From assembly GCA_028023455.1 (NCBI GenBank), contig JAQFVV010012405.1, positions 5,849,334 through 5,913,333 on the forward strand: DNA of 64,000 nucleotides, in the 5' to 3' direction. The notes below the pieces were generated by a model. The model made no database searches and was not told the DNA's origin. It saw only the letters and a list, made by a program, of their open reading frames with translations. Position numbers and translations under genes: made by a program. Shown one piece after another: positions 1-11,653 of this stretch (within the stretch, counting starts at the first letter, position 1; each line of letters starts with the position of its first letter). Origin of the DNA: Epiperipatus broadwayi. Taxonomy: Eukaryota > Onychophora > Udeonychophora > Euonychophora > Peripatidae.

Positions 1-2001
1 AGCTTTGATAGGACACAAACTATAGAAACAATTTCAGATTAATTGCTCTCTTTTAGTTTTCTTTATTAGCTTATTAATCCCTGGAAGAATTCTCAAGGAA
101 AAAAATAAATATTATATTTCAGTATCTTTTTAAAAGATATTAGAGATTTATCTGCTAAAGCTCTACCAAAAATATTTCAAGACAAAAACTCATCTGGAAT
201 ATAGCTGCATGTTTTGTCAATAAAGCACCTCATGAGAGTGAATTAACATATACACTCTTTTTATTTCATATTGAAACTTGATGTTATGATTCTGCTAAAT
301 TATCTTTGAAGTTATTACAAAGATTCTGCTGCTGATGTGTTACATGTAAAAAGCCTTATTGTTTGATTATACAAAGAGCACATTATATTATAAAACATCT
401 TGTAATATATCATATGTTTTTGTTGAAGTGATCCCCTATAGTGCAAATTTAAAGATTGTCAAAAATCTTGTATAAGTATATCAGGATCATTATTTTCAGC
501 CATTATCGATCCATTCATTGCATGATGATTTATCCAAGTTTGATCTACTTTTTCCTATTTCTAGCTTCTCTTTGTATTATGCCCAGCAAAGTTCCAAATT
601 TCATCAATTCATCTCATATGTGATCTCTTTTTAAGTCTTTTACAATCTCTTGGGATCCAAATGAAGATTTTCGCTATTCATCTATTATAATTTCTTCTAG
701 CAATATATCTAGCCCAGCTTCACTTAAAACTTAATTCTTTCAATGAGTCAATAATATCTGTTTATTTTCTCATCCATGTATTTCGTTTTTAATCCTTTCT
801 TATCACTCTTAACATTCATTTCTCCACACTTCATTGGGCAGTCTGAAGTCTCTCTATTGTTTTTCAAATATCTTTTATTCACTTTGTTATTCTTATTAAA
901 AGCTAAACAAAAGTTTTTATTTTATTTTGTTTATTTATTTTTATTTGTTCTTAACTGAAGAAAATCGTCTTTTTGTATAAAGTTCACTTATTAATGATTT
1001 TAGATAAAATTACAAAATATGAAAGCATGAAAAATATTTACATATTAATTTAAAACAAAAAATCCATTGAATATTTAAGTATTTATTCACTTTTTATTTT
1101 GATTTTACAGCAAGCTATATATATATATGTATAAAGCAACTGAAACGTGATATTTTCATTAATGAAATATGTTATTATATCTAGAATTATTTATATTTCA
1201 TATGTGACGAAATTATGGAACATTTTACAGTGCCTGGAGCAATATTAAGTCATTTCTCATGGAGAAAAACATTCAAGTTCTCAGAGAAATATCACTGGAG
1301 AATATTTTTGATGTCCAATTTTTGTTTGAATATGGCTCATAAATATAATGAATTATACTGTTGCTAAGCTTCAAGGATTTTTTTTCTTAGGTTTATTAAT
1401 AACTTGTAATATTATTAAATTATAATTGATTAATTAACAATAACAAAAATATTTAACTATAATTTTATTTGCACAACATGCTAATTCCATTGGTAAGCAC
1501 CAATCATTTGCATTGGAGATCAAATCGATTTTTTTAAAACAAAATTTATTGCCAACTTTGTTTATTCACCTTATTTGAAATGTCATGGCTTTAATAAATA
1601 TTTTTATTATTATTTTAAATAAACTATTTTTAAATCACTTTTATTAGTCTAATAAAAAACCACAAAAAAAAAAAATCTATGTGACACATGCAACCCATGT
1701 GTCACACAGTCAGAACTCCTGATGTAATGAGAAAAGAAAAATTTTCTGGAATTTGATACCAACTAAATATTTTCTTATTCCTCTTGCCCCAAATAATTCC
1801 TTTATTCTAATAAGCAGTTACAAAGAAAATTGTCAAATAAATTCAAAAATAGAAAGTCACATAAAGATATTAAATAAAATAATGTATACAATTCTCTTGT
1901 CCTATTGTATATTATGTATGAAAGCATACACCATACACACATTTTATACATACAGTATAAATTTATATTATGTAAGTATATGTTGTGTTATATTTTTTAA
2001 G
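1..2001 (+). other. ETFA: ETFA intron, 3' part
   Basis: This is the downstream part of the intron that precedes the first visible ETFA exon, and it ends in a T-rich tract plus AG at 2000-2001. I see no coding sequence. It is AT-rich with poly-A and TA runs. One compact feature stands out: a perfect inverted repeat with 11-bp arms (1680-1690 and 1696-1706) around a 5-base loop. The short open frames near 776 and 1753 have no recognisable composition or motif; the second simply runs into the exon. Confidence 0.7.
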
Positions 2002-2112
2002 GAAATGCTATTATGACATTAAAAAGCAATGATCCTGTCAAAGTTTTAAGTATTAGAGGTACATCATTTGAAGCAGCAAACGCAGAAGGCGGAAGTGCTG
2101 CAAAAGAAAATG
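2002..2112 (+). CDS. ETFA: ETFA internal exon: electron transfer flavoprotein alpha
   Basis: ETF alpha pairs with ETF beta in the mitochondrial matrix, holds FAD, and passes electrons from acyl-CoA and other dehydrogenases to ETF-ubiquinone oxidoreductase. The exon reads GNAIMTLKSNDPVKVLSIRG and continues through TSFEAANAEGGSAAKEN. This matches the middle of animal ETFA, the VKVxSxRGTSF segment at the end of the N-terminal domain. The acceptor is a T-rich run plus AG at 2000-2001, and the donor is GTATGT at 2113. The upstream intron is phase 1 (the Gly codon is split G|GA) and so is the downstream one. The ATG at 2013 is an internal methionine, not the start. The frame runs past the donor into the intron, which is read-through. 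Exon identity is clear from the paralogue-free match and from its fit with the next two exons. Confidence 0.93.
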
Positions 2113-3231
2113 GTATGTTTAAACTTTTTTTTTTCCTGATAATTTTAAACTTGGAAAATATTTTCATTACTATAAGTTTTAATATTTATGATTGATTTTA
2201 AAATAAACATTTATAAAATTATAGAATAATATAAAGTAGATTTAGTTTTAAGATCTTTTTTTTTTTTAAACTTTAATATGGGATTATTGATAAAGTAATT
2301 AACCAAAATAAGTCTCTATCAATAATTGTAGAGATGAATACAAAGAAAAATATAAATGACTTAATATGAAGAATAAATTAATATAGACTACAGGAATAAT
2401 TATAATGATTCATAAACAGTATTATAAAGAAAGTTTGGACTATAAATTAAATGTTATGTATGCTGCCCTTTCAAGAATTCAATTCGATTTTCTGATAAGT
2501 TTATTGATGATATTAAATTCACAAACACATTAATGAAATTCAGCATATCCTTGATTAATTATATCATAATAGTTCAAAATTCAAATTGATGTAAGTTATA
2601 GATACAATTCCAAATTTTTGTGTAAGTTATTATTCCCCATTGTGTCATAAGTTATGAGAGGTGTGTGTATATATGTGATTACTTAATAGAAAACAGTTTA
2701 GTTATAAATATTTATTAACATATGGTAACATTCATTTTTCAAACTTATATATAAATTAATAAAATAGAATTTTTAAAAAATGAGGAAATATATAAAATAA
2801 TGGCAATGAATGCATATTTGATATGTTCAATGCAAATGCATTTTTGTATTAAAACAGATATAAATAATAGGAGACATTAGGAATGATAATCTTAATTTAA
2901 GTTTTTTTGGTTGAAATATTTTTTCTTAAAAACAAAATAATAATTAACACTATTTATGAATTAATAGATAAAAAAAAATTAATGAAGCATGTTATTTCTT
3001 TAATAATATATGAGATAGATGGATGACACAGCCTTGCCATTATCCATTCTACAAATAGCAAGCATTATCTTGTGAAATGAATTATCTCCAGATCAAAGTC
3101 AGATTCCATTTTGATGAATTTTTAATTAAAGACAACAATTTTTAATCCTTATGTTAAATAAGCAAAGTAGATATAAAAAGAACCGAGTTAAATTTTTTAA
3201 TAAAATATAATAATATTTTGTTGGCTTAATG

Positions 3232-3957
3232 CAGGGGTCAGCAAACTTTTTAATATGAAGGGCCATTTGCCCCCTCCTCCCATTAAAGAGTTGCCACGAA
3301 TGAGGTACCCCCCTCCATTAAAGAACTTCAAGGAAAGAAATAAAAATGTTTCTGAAAACTACGAATTTTTGAATGGCTGTGGATATTTTTGAACATTTAT
3401 TTTAGTAATAGAACATAATAGAATCTCTATACATCTTAGCAAAAATAAAAATTACTTTGAGTTTGATTTGTTCACAAATATCTAATATATTGAATATTCA
3501 TCATGTACAATAATTACTATTCTGTAATAAGGCTGAATTCAATAAACATTGTAATGCACATTTTTTCTCTCCTAAAGTCATCAAAATATTTATTTGCAAA
3601 TTACAAGAGGAAATAGAAAAATAACTATCTGAAGGGACTATTTCCATCATCTATGAGTGAATGCTGAATGTATAGAAAATTTTAAACTTGATTTAAACTT
3701 TCCAAATACAAACAACTTGTTAGTAATAACATACTAACCTGTGCTGTCTATTTGTGTGTTATTACTAACAAGTTTGTATTTGGAAAGTTCAAATAAAGTT
3801 TAAAATTTTCTATGCATTCAACATACAGTCATAGCTTATGGAAACGGTTCAACATATCTCATGAAATAAAAAAAATGTGTTCATTACGATCAAAAAGACC
3901 ATGAGTGTAGAATCAAAAAGCCTATTTGGCTCATGAGCTGTAGTTGGCCAATCCCTG
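3232..3957. mobile_element. Non-autonomous hAT-type DNA transposon
   Basis: The left end reads CAGGGGTCAGCAAACTTTTT and the right end, read inward on the opposite strand, CAGGGATTGGCCAACT, an imperfect terminal inverted repeat of about 16 bp. The flanks carry an 8-bp target duplication, GCTTAATG (3224-3231) against GCTTAAGA (3958-3965), 6 of 8 identical. CAGNGG-type ends and 8-bp duplications are the established hAT signature. At 726 bp it holds no transposase frame. Its interior contains a long hairpin listed separately. The diverged duplication and ends suggest an old copy. Confidence 0.8.
3661..3824. repeat. Long hairpin inside the hAT element
   Basis: The left arm (3661-3731) and right arm (3757-3824) are near-perfect reverse complements over about 68 bp. 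The differences are a 3-base insertion near 3712 and a few substitutions. The spacer is only about 25 bases. The arms lie well inside the terminal repeats, so this is a subterminal or internal palindrome of the transposon rather than its TIRs. Confidence 0.85.
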
Positions 3958-3965
3958 GCTTAAGA

Positions 3966-6900
3966 GAGTCTATAATTTTATTATTGTACTTTATCTAATT
4001 TAATAAACAAAAATGTTGTCCTTAAAATATTTTATTGCATATTTTTGTTTTGCTTTTACCAATTGTCAATATGGTATTTCTTTTTGAATAGTGTGAAATC
4101 AATTATGATAATTCTCTGTAAATTGTACACATTCCAATTTAGCCTTGTGACACCATTGCAATAGTGTGATGCATAATTAGATAGTTATATTTAAGAATTA
4201 AAAATATTAAGCATATATATATAATTGTCTGCAGACATAAATTCCATACAATATCATTTTTCTTAGTTTCCTCATTAACTTTCTATATTTAATGTATATC
4301 TAACGAATTATAGTGTTCTTTCTTTGTTAACAGTATTTTAATATTTTGTTATTACTAATTTATTCCGTGACTTTAATACTAATGATATTAATAATTTATA
4401 GCTTTCAAATCATTTGGATTATTTTTGATAGGAAAGTTTTTACAGATGAGTAGAGATATGTATATGCGTGTGTGTATGTACAAAGATTAAAATTTTAAAC
4501 TTTACAAATATATTAAGAGGTTTTTTTTAAAAATAATTTGTGTTTTCTGTGTAAAGAATGGTTTTTCTTATATATTATTTAAGTTCAATTTTTCTTATTT
4601 TATTTGAAAATTAACAAAGGAATGTCCAGGTTGAGAGAGAAATATGGAGTCAAGTTTAACTTAACTTCAGTGTGTGAAATTTGGGGAGATGATAACAATG
4701 ACTCATTAATACGTTTTTAAAATTACAGAGACAACAGATCGTTTGGACCACAGCTGCACTAATAAAGTATAAATTATGGATAATGTGGGCATATCAGTAA
4801 TGATATATGTGTAATGTTATCAAATGATCAGTATACATATATAGTCTGAAAATTAAGACAGTTGGCAGAATAAGTCTTATTGCCTCTTAGAAGTCCCGCA
4901 TCATTTTTTTTTTTTTACAAATAATGGTGGGGTATTGTATTTGAGGGTGCCTTTTTGGCTACCCAAGGAACTCCATGCACATTCAGAAGAGTTAAAATCT
5001 AAATGGAAATAACATAGCATTCTATGGCTGATCTCCAAATTCCAAAGAAGACTTCGAATCCTATTATTGTTTTACCTGTGCCTTTGCTGAATTCAAATAA
5101 AAACACAGATGCTGAAATTTATAATTAAAAACAGAAATATCCATTTGTCTGTGGAAAATAATCATATCCAGAGCAGAAAGCAGAAGGAATGAAGAATCAT
5201 CCTAGTATTAAAATAGTCCCTAAAGAAACACAAGTTATTTCACAGCATCATCATTGCAGTAAAACAGAAGAATTGCAAGCCCAAGCCGAAAATAGAACTT
5301 TTCCAGTAAACCGATGTAATTGATAAATTTGACATGTTAAACAGTAGTATGTAGCTGAATTTAAATCCTTAACCTTAATAACCTTAAACAAACTAACTTC
5401 AAAAATGAAATTCATCAGACTCATTGAAACTGCCTCTACATCGAAAATAAAAGAACTTGGTAATATCAATTTTGTTATTTCAATAATTAATAAGTATTCT
5501 CTTTTAAATAAATCTGTTTATCTCTCTCTCTCTCTCTGTCTCTCTCTCTCTCTCTGAGTGCTAAAAAAAATACGAATTAATTATTAGAAAAGGTTTTTCA
5601 ATAATTATGAATATTGACTTTATTAGTATAATATGTATTATTTGATTACCATTACATGTAACCATTTATATATGTATTTTTTTTTTTTTTTTGATAAAAT
5701 GTCTTTTTTATTATGTATTAATTCAGGTGTCATAAAAAATGTAAATGCAAAATTTATTAATGGGAGGTAACATATACATACACCTAGTGATGTAAATATG
5801 CCCATGTGAATACTTGTTGAATATAAATGTGCAAATCGATAAGGGTAGAAATTTAGCATCATGAGAGATGGATTGTTTAGATAATTAAGTAACCTAAATT
5901 AATGGAAATTGAAATAAATAATTTGAAACCGATTTTTTTAGATATTCTTATCTTTATAATTTAACTAACTTTTTATACTTATTTCACATTTATTATTTTC
6001 TAAGATTATAGATATAAAATTGTATGTTATATGCAATATGTATGTGCGTGTATTGAGTGTTTATTTTAAAATTGAAATGTTTCTATGATATAAGATTTCT
6101 ATTCTCCCATTAGAAATATGAAAATACACATATTGCGCTATATAATATTAACAATTGAGTTTGTTTCATTTATGGGAAAGGGGCAAGACTTTTGGTAATT
6201 ATTATTATTATTTGAATGTATCTAATTTTATTAATTATGTAAATTTTCTATTTGTATCATTGATGATTAACCAGTAATAAATTTTAATTTGTTTTGATTA
6301 AAAGTTAATATATTTCTTAGAGTTAATCATTGTCTTATGAAGTTAGTTTAGTCATCATCATCATTGATGGATGTCAATCATATAAACATAGTTTAAATTT
6401 AACAATATTCTGATAAATAATTAGATATTGATGAAAGATAAGATTTGTGTTGTTCTAAAGCTGTGGCTGGATGCATCATTATCATCATCTTATTAATCAA
6501 TAGTCTAAATAAATATGTTTAAATATTATATATAAATAATGGTTCTCACTGTGTTTTTTATTATTTGTGAGCCATCTTAATATATATGACTACCATCGAA
6601 GCATCTGATAATCTATAATATTAAATAATAATATTAAATATGAATTTATGATGTTAAACTCATATGATAATTTGTCTTGAGAATTTATTTGCACAGCTAA
6701 AGAATAATAAGGATGTTTTTTTTAATATAAGGGCACATGATATTGTTATAAAATGGAAAATCCTACACACTATTATAAATAGTGTACCAACTAAGGTTCA
6801 AACCAGATATGATTAATAGGTATCTAATGTAACTTTATCTAGATTTGGATGACCTATATACAGATATATATATATATATGAGAAAGCAATAAATGAATAA

Positions 6901-6980
6901 AATGGTTAGTGGCAGAGTGGTTTGTCCTATTGGGGTATAAAATTGCTTATTTGGTTATTGTTGGTGGTCCTAAAACTTGA
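3966..6980 (+). other. Intronic stretch, no gene seen
   Basis: AT-rich intron. It contains a (TC)n microsatellite at 5521-5555, interrupted once, and TA-rich runs. The part from about 4890 to 5470 is slightly less AT-rich and may be an old repeat, but no frame or terminus is recognisable. Open frames on the minus strand at 5251-5469 and 5638-5862 show no motif and are not supported as genes. Confidence 0.5.
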
Positions 6981-7220
6981 TCCATTGCAAATGACTGCCC
7001 CAATGAGGAATAGTAAGGAAATGGATTTTGTCTAGATTGATTTTATATTCCATTACAGGCATGGCATTATATAGATTCTTTACAGTTTGAGTTATAAATG
7101 ATCTAGATAGTTTTATTCCATTACAAATGGCTGCTCAATGTGGAGCATAGATACTAGATTATTTTCTTTTTTATTCCTAGATGATTTTTATTCCATTACA
7201 AATGGTGCCCAACATGGGGC
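6981..7220 (+). repeat. Tandem ~68-bp array with LTR/PBS-like junctions
   Basis: Four degenerate units start at 6981, 7049, 7117 and 7192 with TCCATTRCA, so the spacing is 68, 68 and 75 bases. In the last unit CATTACA-AA is followed by TGGTGCCCAACATGGGGC (7203-7220). This differs at two positions from the retroelement primer-binding site complementary to tRNA-Lys1,2, and both differences are CpG-to-TpG/CpA changes. The third unit has TGGCTGCTCAATGTGGAGC at the same place; the first has a weaker version. An LTR end in CA followed two bases later by TGG is the usual LTR/PBS layout. I infer a decayed, tandemly amplified piece of a retroelement. Confidence 0.5.
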
Positions 7221-8767
7221 TCTGAGATATAATATCTACCTGACACAAGAGGTAGTCATAATACACATGAAATTGAGAAAATTATTTTGGCCTTGTGTTC
7301 TTATTTTAGATTTTTATATGTTGGTGTTTATTGTTGTTTTATTTCTTGATTAGTGTTGGCAAATGAGTACAGCCATGAAACAGCTTAGCTTTTCAGTCTA
7401 AGACATTATATGTATCACAATTTGAGTTAGTGTTTAAACTAGCAACAAGCTTTTCTTGGTAAACATTTTGTTATTAATAAGATATTACTGTGAGATAGGG
7501 ACAAGGGTATTGATGGTTATGAATTATAAAACAGTAATTTCATGTATATTTGGAGAGTTCATGTTATAGAAAATGTATGATGTTGAAGATTGGTTGGGGT
7601 ATTTGATTGTTGGAGTTTGGTTGGCTATATTGGTCAATCTCATTCACTGCTCCAACCCAGGTTATGATGTGTTATTATTTATCATGAAGCAGCTAACGTA
7701 GTCCTGCCATGATTTCAGCCTGTAAGTCTCTTATTAAAAAAAAACTTAGAATTTCAATTAAACAATATCATTATAAGAGAAAAAAGAACTTTGTGAAGAG
7801 TTTAAACAAAATCCTAAGATATGTATGTGTTAATGATAAACTCAGAAAATATGTATGGTGATTATGATTGGGCATATATGTATATAATTTTATCATTAAA
7901 AATTAAAATCATTATATTTATTAGCTAAATACTGTGAATATTCAGATTGATCATCAAAGTATTTAAAAAAAAAAATAAAGAAATTTGTTCATCTTGTTTG
8001 GTTTTTTTCTGTTACTTAATAAATGGATAATGGGAGATCTTGAAAATATAAGTTTAAATTGATAACCATGGCAACCTAAAGCTTTTTAAATAGTATTGTT
8101 TACTGCTAATTCTAGCTTCAAAATACTAAATTCGTTATAATCAAACTCAAGAAAAACATATAGGCAAATAAATAAATTTTGGAAATAATTCAGTGTGATA
8201 TAAAAGTTTACTTGAATAGGATCAGTATTATTTTTACATATTTTAATTTCTGTTACTGCAGTTATCATAGTAACATTATTACATATGATTCAATGTTTTT
8301 TTATGTTTCACATATATTTGTTTGTGAGTTAATTTTAAAAAAATCTTATTATTAAAAAAAAAACATATATAAATTATTTACATTTATAAAAGATATCAAG
8401 ATTGTAATATCAATTCTGTATTTTGGTTTAAAAATAATAGGAAAAATCATATCAAACTTAGATTTCATTTCAATGTATCCATTTTTCTCCAAACTTACAT
8501 TGCATTTGCAAAACAAAGCGGGAAAACACTGGAATATATCGTTTGGGCATTGAGCAATTTCCGAGTGAATTCCAATAGTTGTTATAACATCCATAATGTC
8601 AGAAAGAGATAATATAAATAGGCAGAAAAGACTGTAAGAGAACTCTTATCATTTTTTGCCATTGCTGAAGACTGTTGTGTTTCTCAGTTCTTAAAAAAAA
8701 AAAAATTCTTTAAAACTTTATTTTAAATTCGTATAGCTATAAAATATGGAAGAATAAAAAATTAGCA
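7221..8767 (+). other. Intronic stretch, no gene seen
   Basis: AT-rich sequence with no terminus, RNA gene or coding motif that I recognise. The minus-strand open frame at 8352-8594 (80 codons, Cys-containing) has no family signature. It is left unassigned rather than called a gene. Confidence 0.45.
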
Positions 8768-9076
8768 TTCTGCCCATTCAGTTTGAAGAGTGGCTGGTTG
8801 AAGAAAGTTCCAAAGAAGACAACAAACAAGAATGTGAAAGAAGAGAAACCTATTAAAAAAAATGCGTTGTATGAAATTGGCTATTAATTTTTAAAAGAAA
8901 GAGATCCCAGGTTTTTTTTAAAAAAAAATCCAGATGTGTCTATTCGATGGATACCATGTTTCAAGCCAGGAAAATCAACTGGATTAATGCATATTAACAA
9001 GCAATTTAAACTCCAACCTCCTAATTCAGAGAAAAGAAGAAAAAGGGCTGTTATTAAAATTCTTCACTTCATTTAA
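8768..9076 (+). other. Unrecognised coding-like stretch
   Basis: One frame starting at 8768 is almost free of stops for about 100 codons, with a single stop near 8885. It is rich in Lys, Pro, Trp and Phe, unlike the Ile/Asn/Leu/Phe noise around it, and includes the run RWIPCFKPGKSTGLMHINKQ near 8950-9010. I do not recognise a family. It could be a decayed transposon or processed-gene fragment, or a chance frame interrupted by A-runs. Nothing nearby indicates its function. Confidence 0.2.
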
Positions 9077-10409
9077 CAGTATTATTCTACCTGAACATTA
9101 TATCTACTCAAGAAAATAAATTCATCTCCTCACCTTAGGATGGAAATAAAGAAGCTACGATTAATCAGTGGATAATGAAAATGGACAGACTTTTATTTAG
9201 GGTATGATTTTTTTTATATATAAATATGTGTGCATATTTTTTTTATATTTTAAAAGGATGGTTTGTGTTTTATTTAAATCATATTTAGGTGTAATAAAAT
9301 TTAGGCAATGAAATGCTCGGAGAGATTTCTTTACTAATTATTTGAACTCTTGTCTGAGTATATATATATTAATACAACCCAATGTTTTTTTTTTTTTTAA
9401 ATATCCAATTTGATATTTGTGTGTATAAAATTTAGTTTAAAACATCGAACAGACAAGAGGTTTAAATATATCATTTTATTTTATATTTATTTATCGATTA
9501 TTATTTTAATGAACAAATAGAATTCAATCTCATTCAATTGCATATATTTGGTATCTGTTGTTTAAAATTTTTTATTAAAATATTCAAATCTCTCCATTCA
9601 TTCATTTTATTTTTATATACGTGTCATTACTGTTTTAGCAACATAGTTTAGAGTTACCCACAGAAATTTTATAATTTTTTTTTATTAATTCAATCAATCA
9701 GAAATATAGATTAATTTCCTATTGTATTTTGTTATTAATTTTACCAATTTTCTTTGATAATCCAATAAATTGAGTTGATTTAAATGCTACGACTCGTTTC
9801 ATTTCTTTTTTATTGGGATTGCGAAAGAGGATTTTGTTATTTTAAAATTCGGTTCAAGATTCAAACTCAACTTGGTAAGTGAACTAGAATATAAAATATG
9901 GTACGTTTTACATATTATCTTTTCTTTTTTATTCACATATAAATTTTATATAAATTTCTGCATTCGAATATTATGCATTATGTTTTATTTTAGTTAATAT
10001 TACCGGTAAGTAATCATTAGCTTAGAGTTGATCATTTCTTTGCTTGTCTAATCCTGTCATAAAAATCTAAATAGATCGTATTTTATCATTGGTTTAGAAT
10101 AACTTGTCTTAAATTTTTTTTTTTAAACTTCTCTAAAATGAAGAGTACAAATTTCATTGACTGGGTTAATTGAATATTATCTTTGAATTAGAATAAATGT
10201 CAATTATAATCATATAGTGTAATTGTTACCAAAACCAATTTCATATTCGATTATTTGAAGGTTCAATAAATAATATTAATAATTATAGGTTAATAAACAT
10301 CCAATGAAAACTTAATATATCTTTTATATAATGTGATTGGGCATTGTAGAGTTAGAAATTATCTAATAGATTTGTTGGTGATAAATTCTTGTGGAGTATT
10401 CTATTTTAA
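9077..10409 (+). other. Intronic stretch, possibly part of an old LTR
   Basis: No gene is seen. The stretch from about 9780 onward is slightly less AT-rich and leads without a break into the repeated region and LTR-end-like junction at 11113. It may therefore belong to the 5' LTR of the element suggested there, but no matching 3' LTR was found. Confidence 0.3.
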
Positions 10410-10815
10410 AATATAAACGAAGCAATAATTAAGTATCGCTTCATTGGAAGATATGAATAAATTATTTATACATTACGTTATAGCATCTTATTAAATTAGA
10501 CATTATTAATTTGTTTAAACATTTAAAGGAGTGCATAAGTTTTCAAAGTATTTTCCAAAAGGATATAAAAATAGTTGATTTCAATAGAATATTGTTTATT
10601 AAATATTAAAGTAGAAATAATTATATATCGCTTTATTGAAAGATACGAATGGAATGTTTATGCCTTGTATTAAGTGTTTTATTAAACTAGATATATATTT
10701 GATCAAATATTATTTTGGTTCAACATTTAAAATAGTGTCTATATTTAAAAATGTTTTGTAAAATGCAATTATAGTTATTTAGAAGCTCGTCTGTTTAGAT
10801 AAAATGCAGTATCAT
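10410..10815 (+). repeat. Imperfect tandem repeat, period about 192 bp
   Basis: Two diverged copies can be lined up. AATTAAGTATCGCTTCATTG near 10427 corresponds to AATTATATATCGCTTTATTG near 10619. The similarity continues through 'gttttattaaact' and a block ending in a TTTAAA-rich tail. The repeat lies just upstream of the LTR-end-like junction at 11113. Confidence 0.55.
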
Positions 10816-11110
10816 TAAATATTAAAATAGATTTGAATTATTACAATAACAATAGATTAATAAAGTATATTGGAATCTGCTTTAGTTATTGATTTGATTT
10901 TCATTAAATTGCTAATCAAATAGTTAGCTTAATCATATATTATTGTTTAGGGTGATGATGTACGATTTCACTGTTTATTGCATTTTATTTTGTAATTGTG
11001 ATAGATTTGTTGATGTCTGGAGCCGATTATCCCATTATTCTTTCACTTTACATATAGCTTAAACAAATTAGGCTTTAGTAGAGATTATTCGTGTTTTATG
11101 ATGGTTGATT

Positions 11111-11134
11111 ACATAATGGCGACCCGTTTGAGCT
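11111..11134 (+). promoter_or_regulatory. Candidate primer-binding site of an LTR element
   Basis: GATTACA ends at 11113, followed by TAA and then TGGCGACCC (11117-11125). A sequence ending in CA, two or three bases, then TGGCGACC is the usual layout where a 5' LTR meets a PBS. TGGCGACC matches the end complementary to arginine-type tRNA 3' ends, but the match breaks down after about nine bases. It is supported mainly by the Gag-like frame about 500 bases downstream. Confidence 0.35.
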
Positions 11135-11653
11135 AGATTAGATTAAATTAAATTAGATATTTTTTTTGATTTTTGATCTGATCCAGATTGATCATCCTCC
11201 CCATCATCAGCATTGACAGATTTATAGGCAGTTACAAAATGGTTCACCAACTCGGGACGAATTAACCAATTAAAGACCCAAGTTTGAGTCTCATATAGAT
11301 GTTAAAATATGGTATTATATTTATATACATTGGTGGAGTTATATAGCTGATTGTATTATATCATAGGTTTAAGTAAGATATTAGGAATTTTGTTGTTGTT
11401 GTTGTTCTTTGTGGATTTTATTCACAGCTGTAGGATTGAATGGGTAGATATGTTTTATGTAAGAATAAATAAAATAAAGTATTTTGCAATTTATTAAAAA
11501 AAAGAATAAAATAGAGATATTATACTTGATATAAAATAGTAAATAAAAATGAAAAGCAATCAAGATAGAAGAATTATCAAAATCTGAAGGAGTCTGTATT
11601 AAAATTTGAGAGAATTGCTGGGAAAATGGGTGATATGAATAGAGAAATGAATA

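Noticed and set aside
776-958. Open frame of 60 codons
   Set aside because: Phe/Leu-rich translation of T-rich DNA, no motif, no splice context.
2013-2195. ATG at 2013 as a gene start
   Set aside because: It is an internal methionine of an ETFA exon; the exon begins at 2002 and the frame after 2112 is intron.
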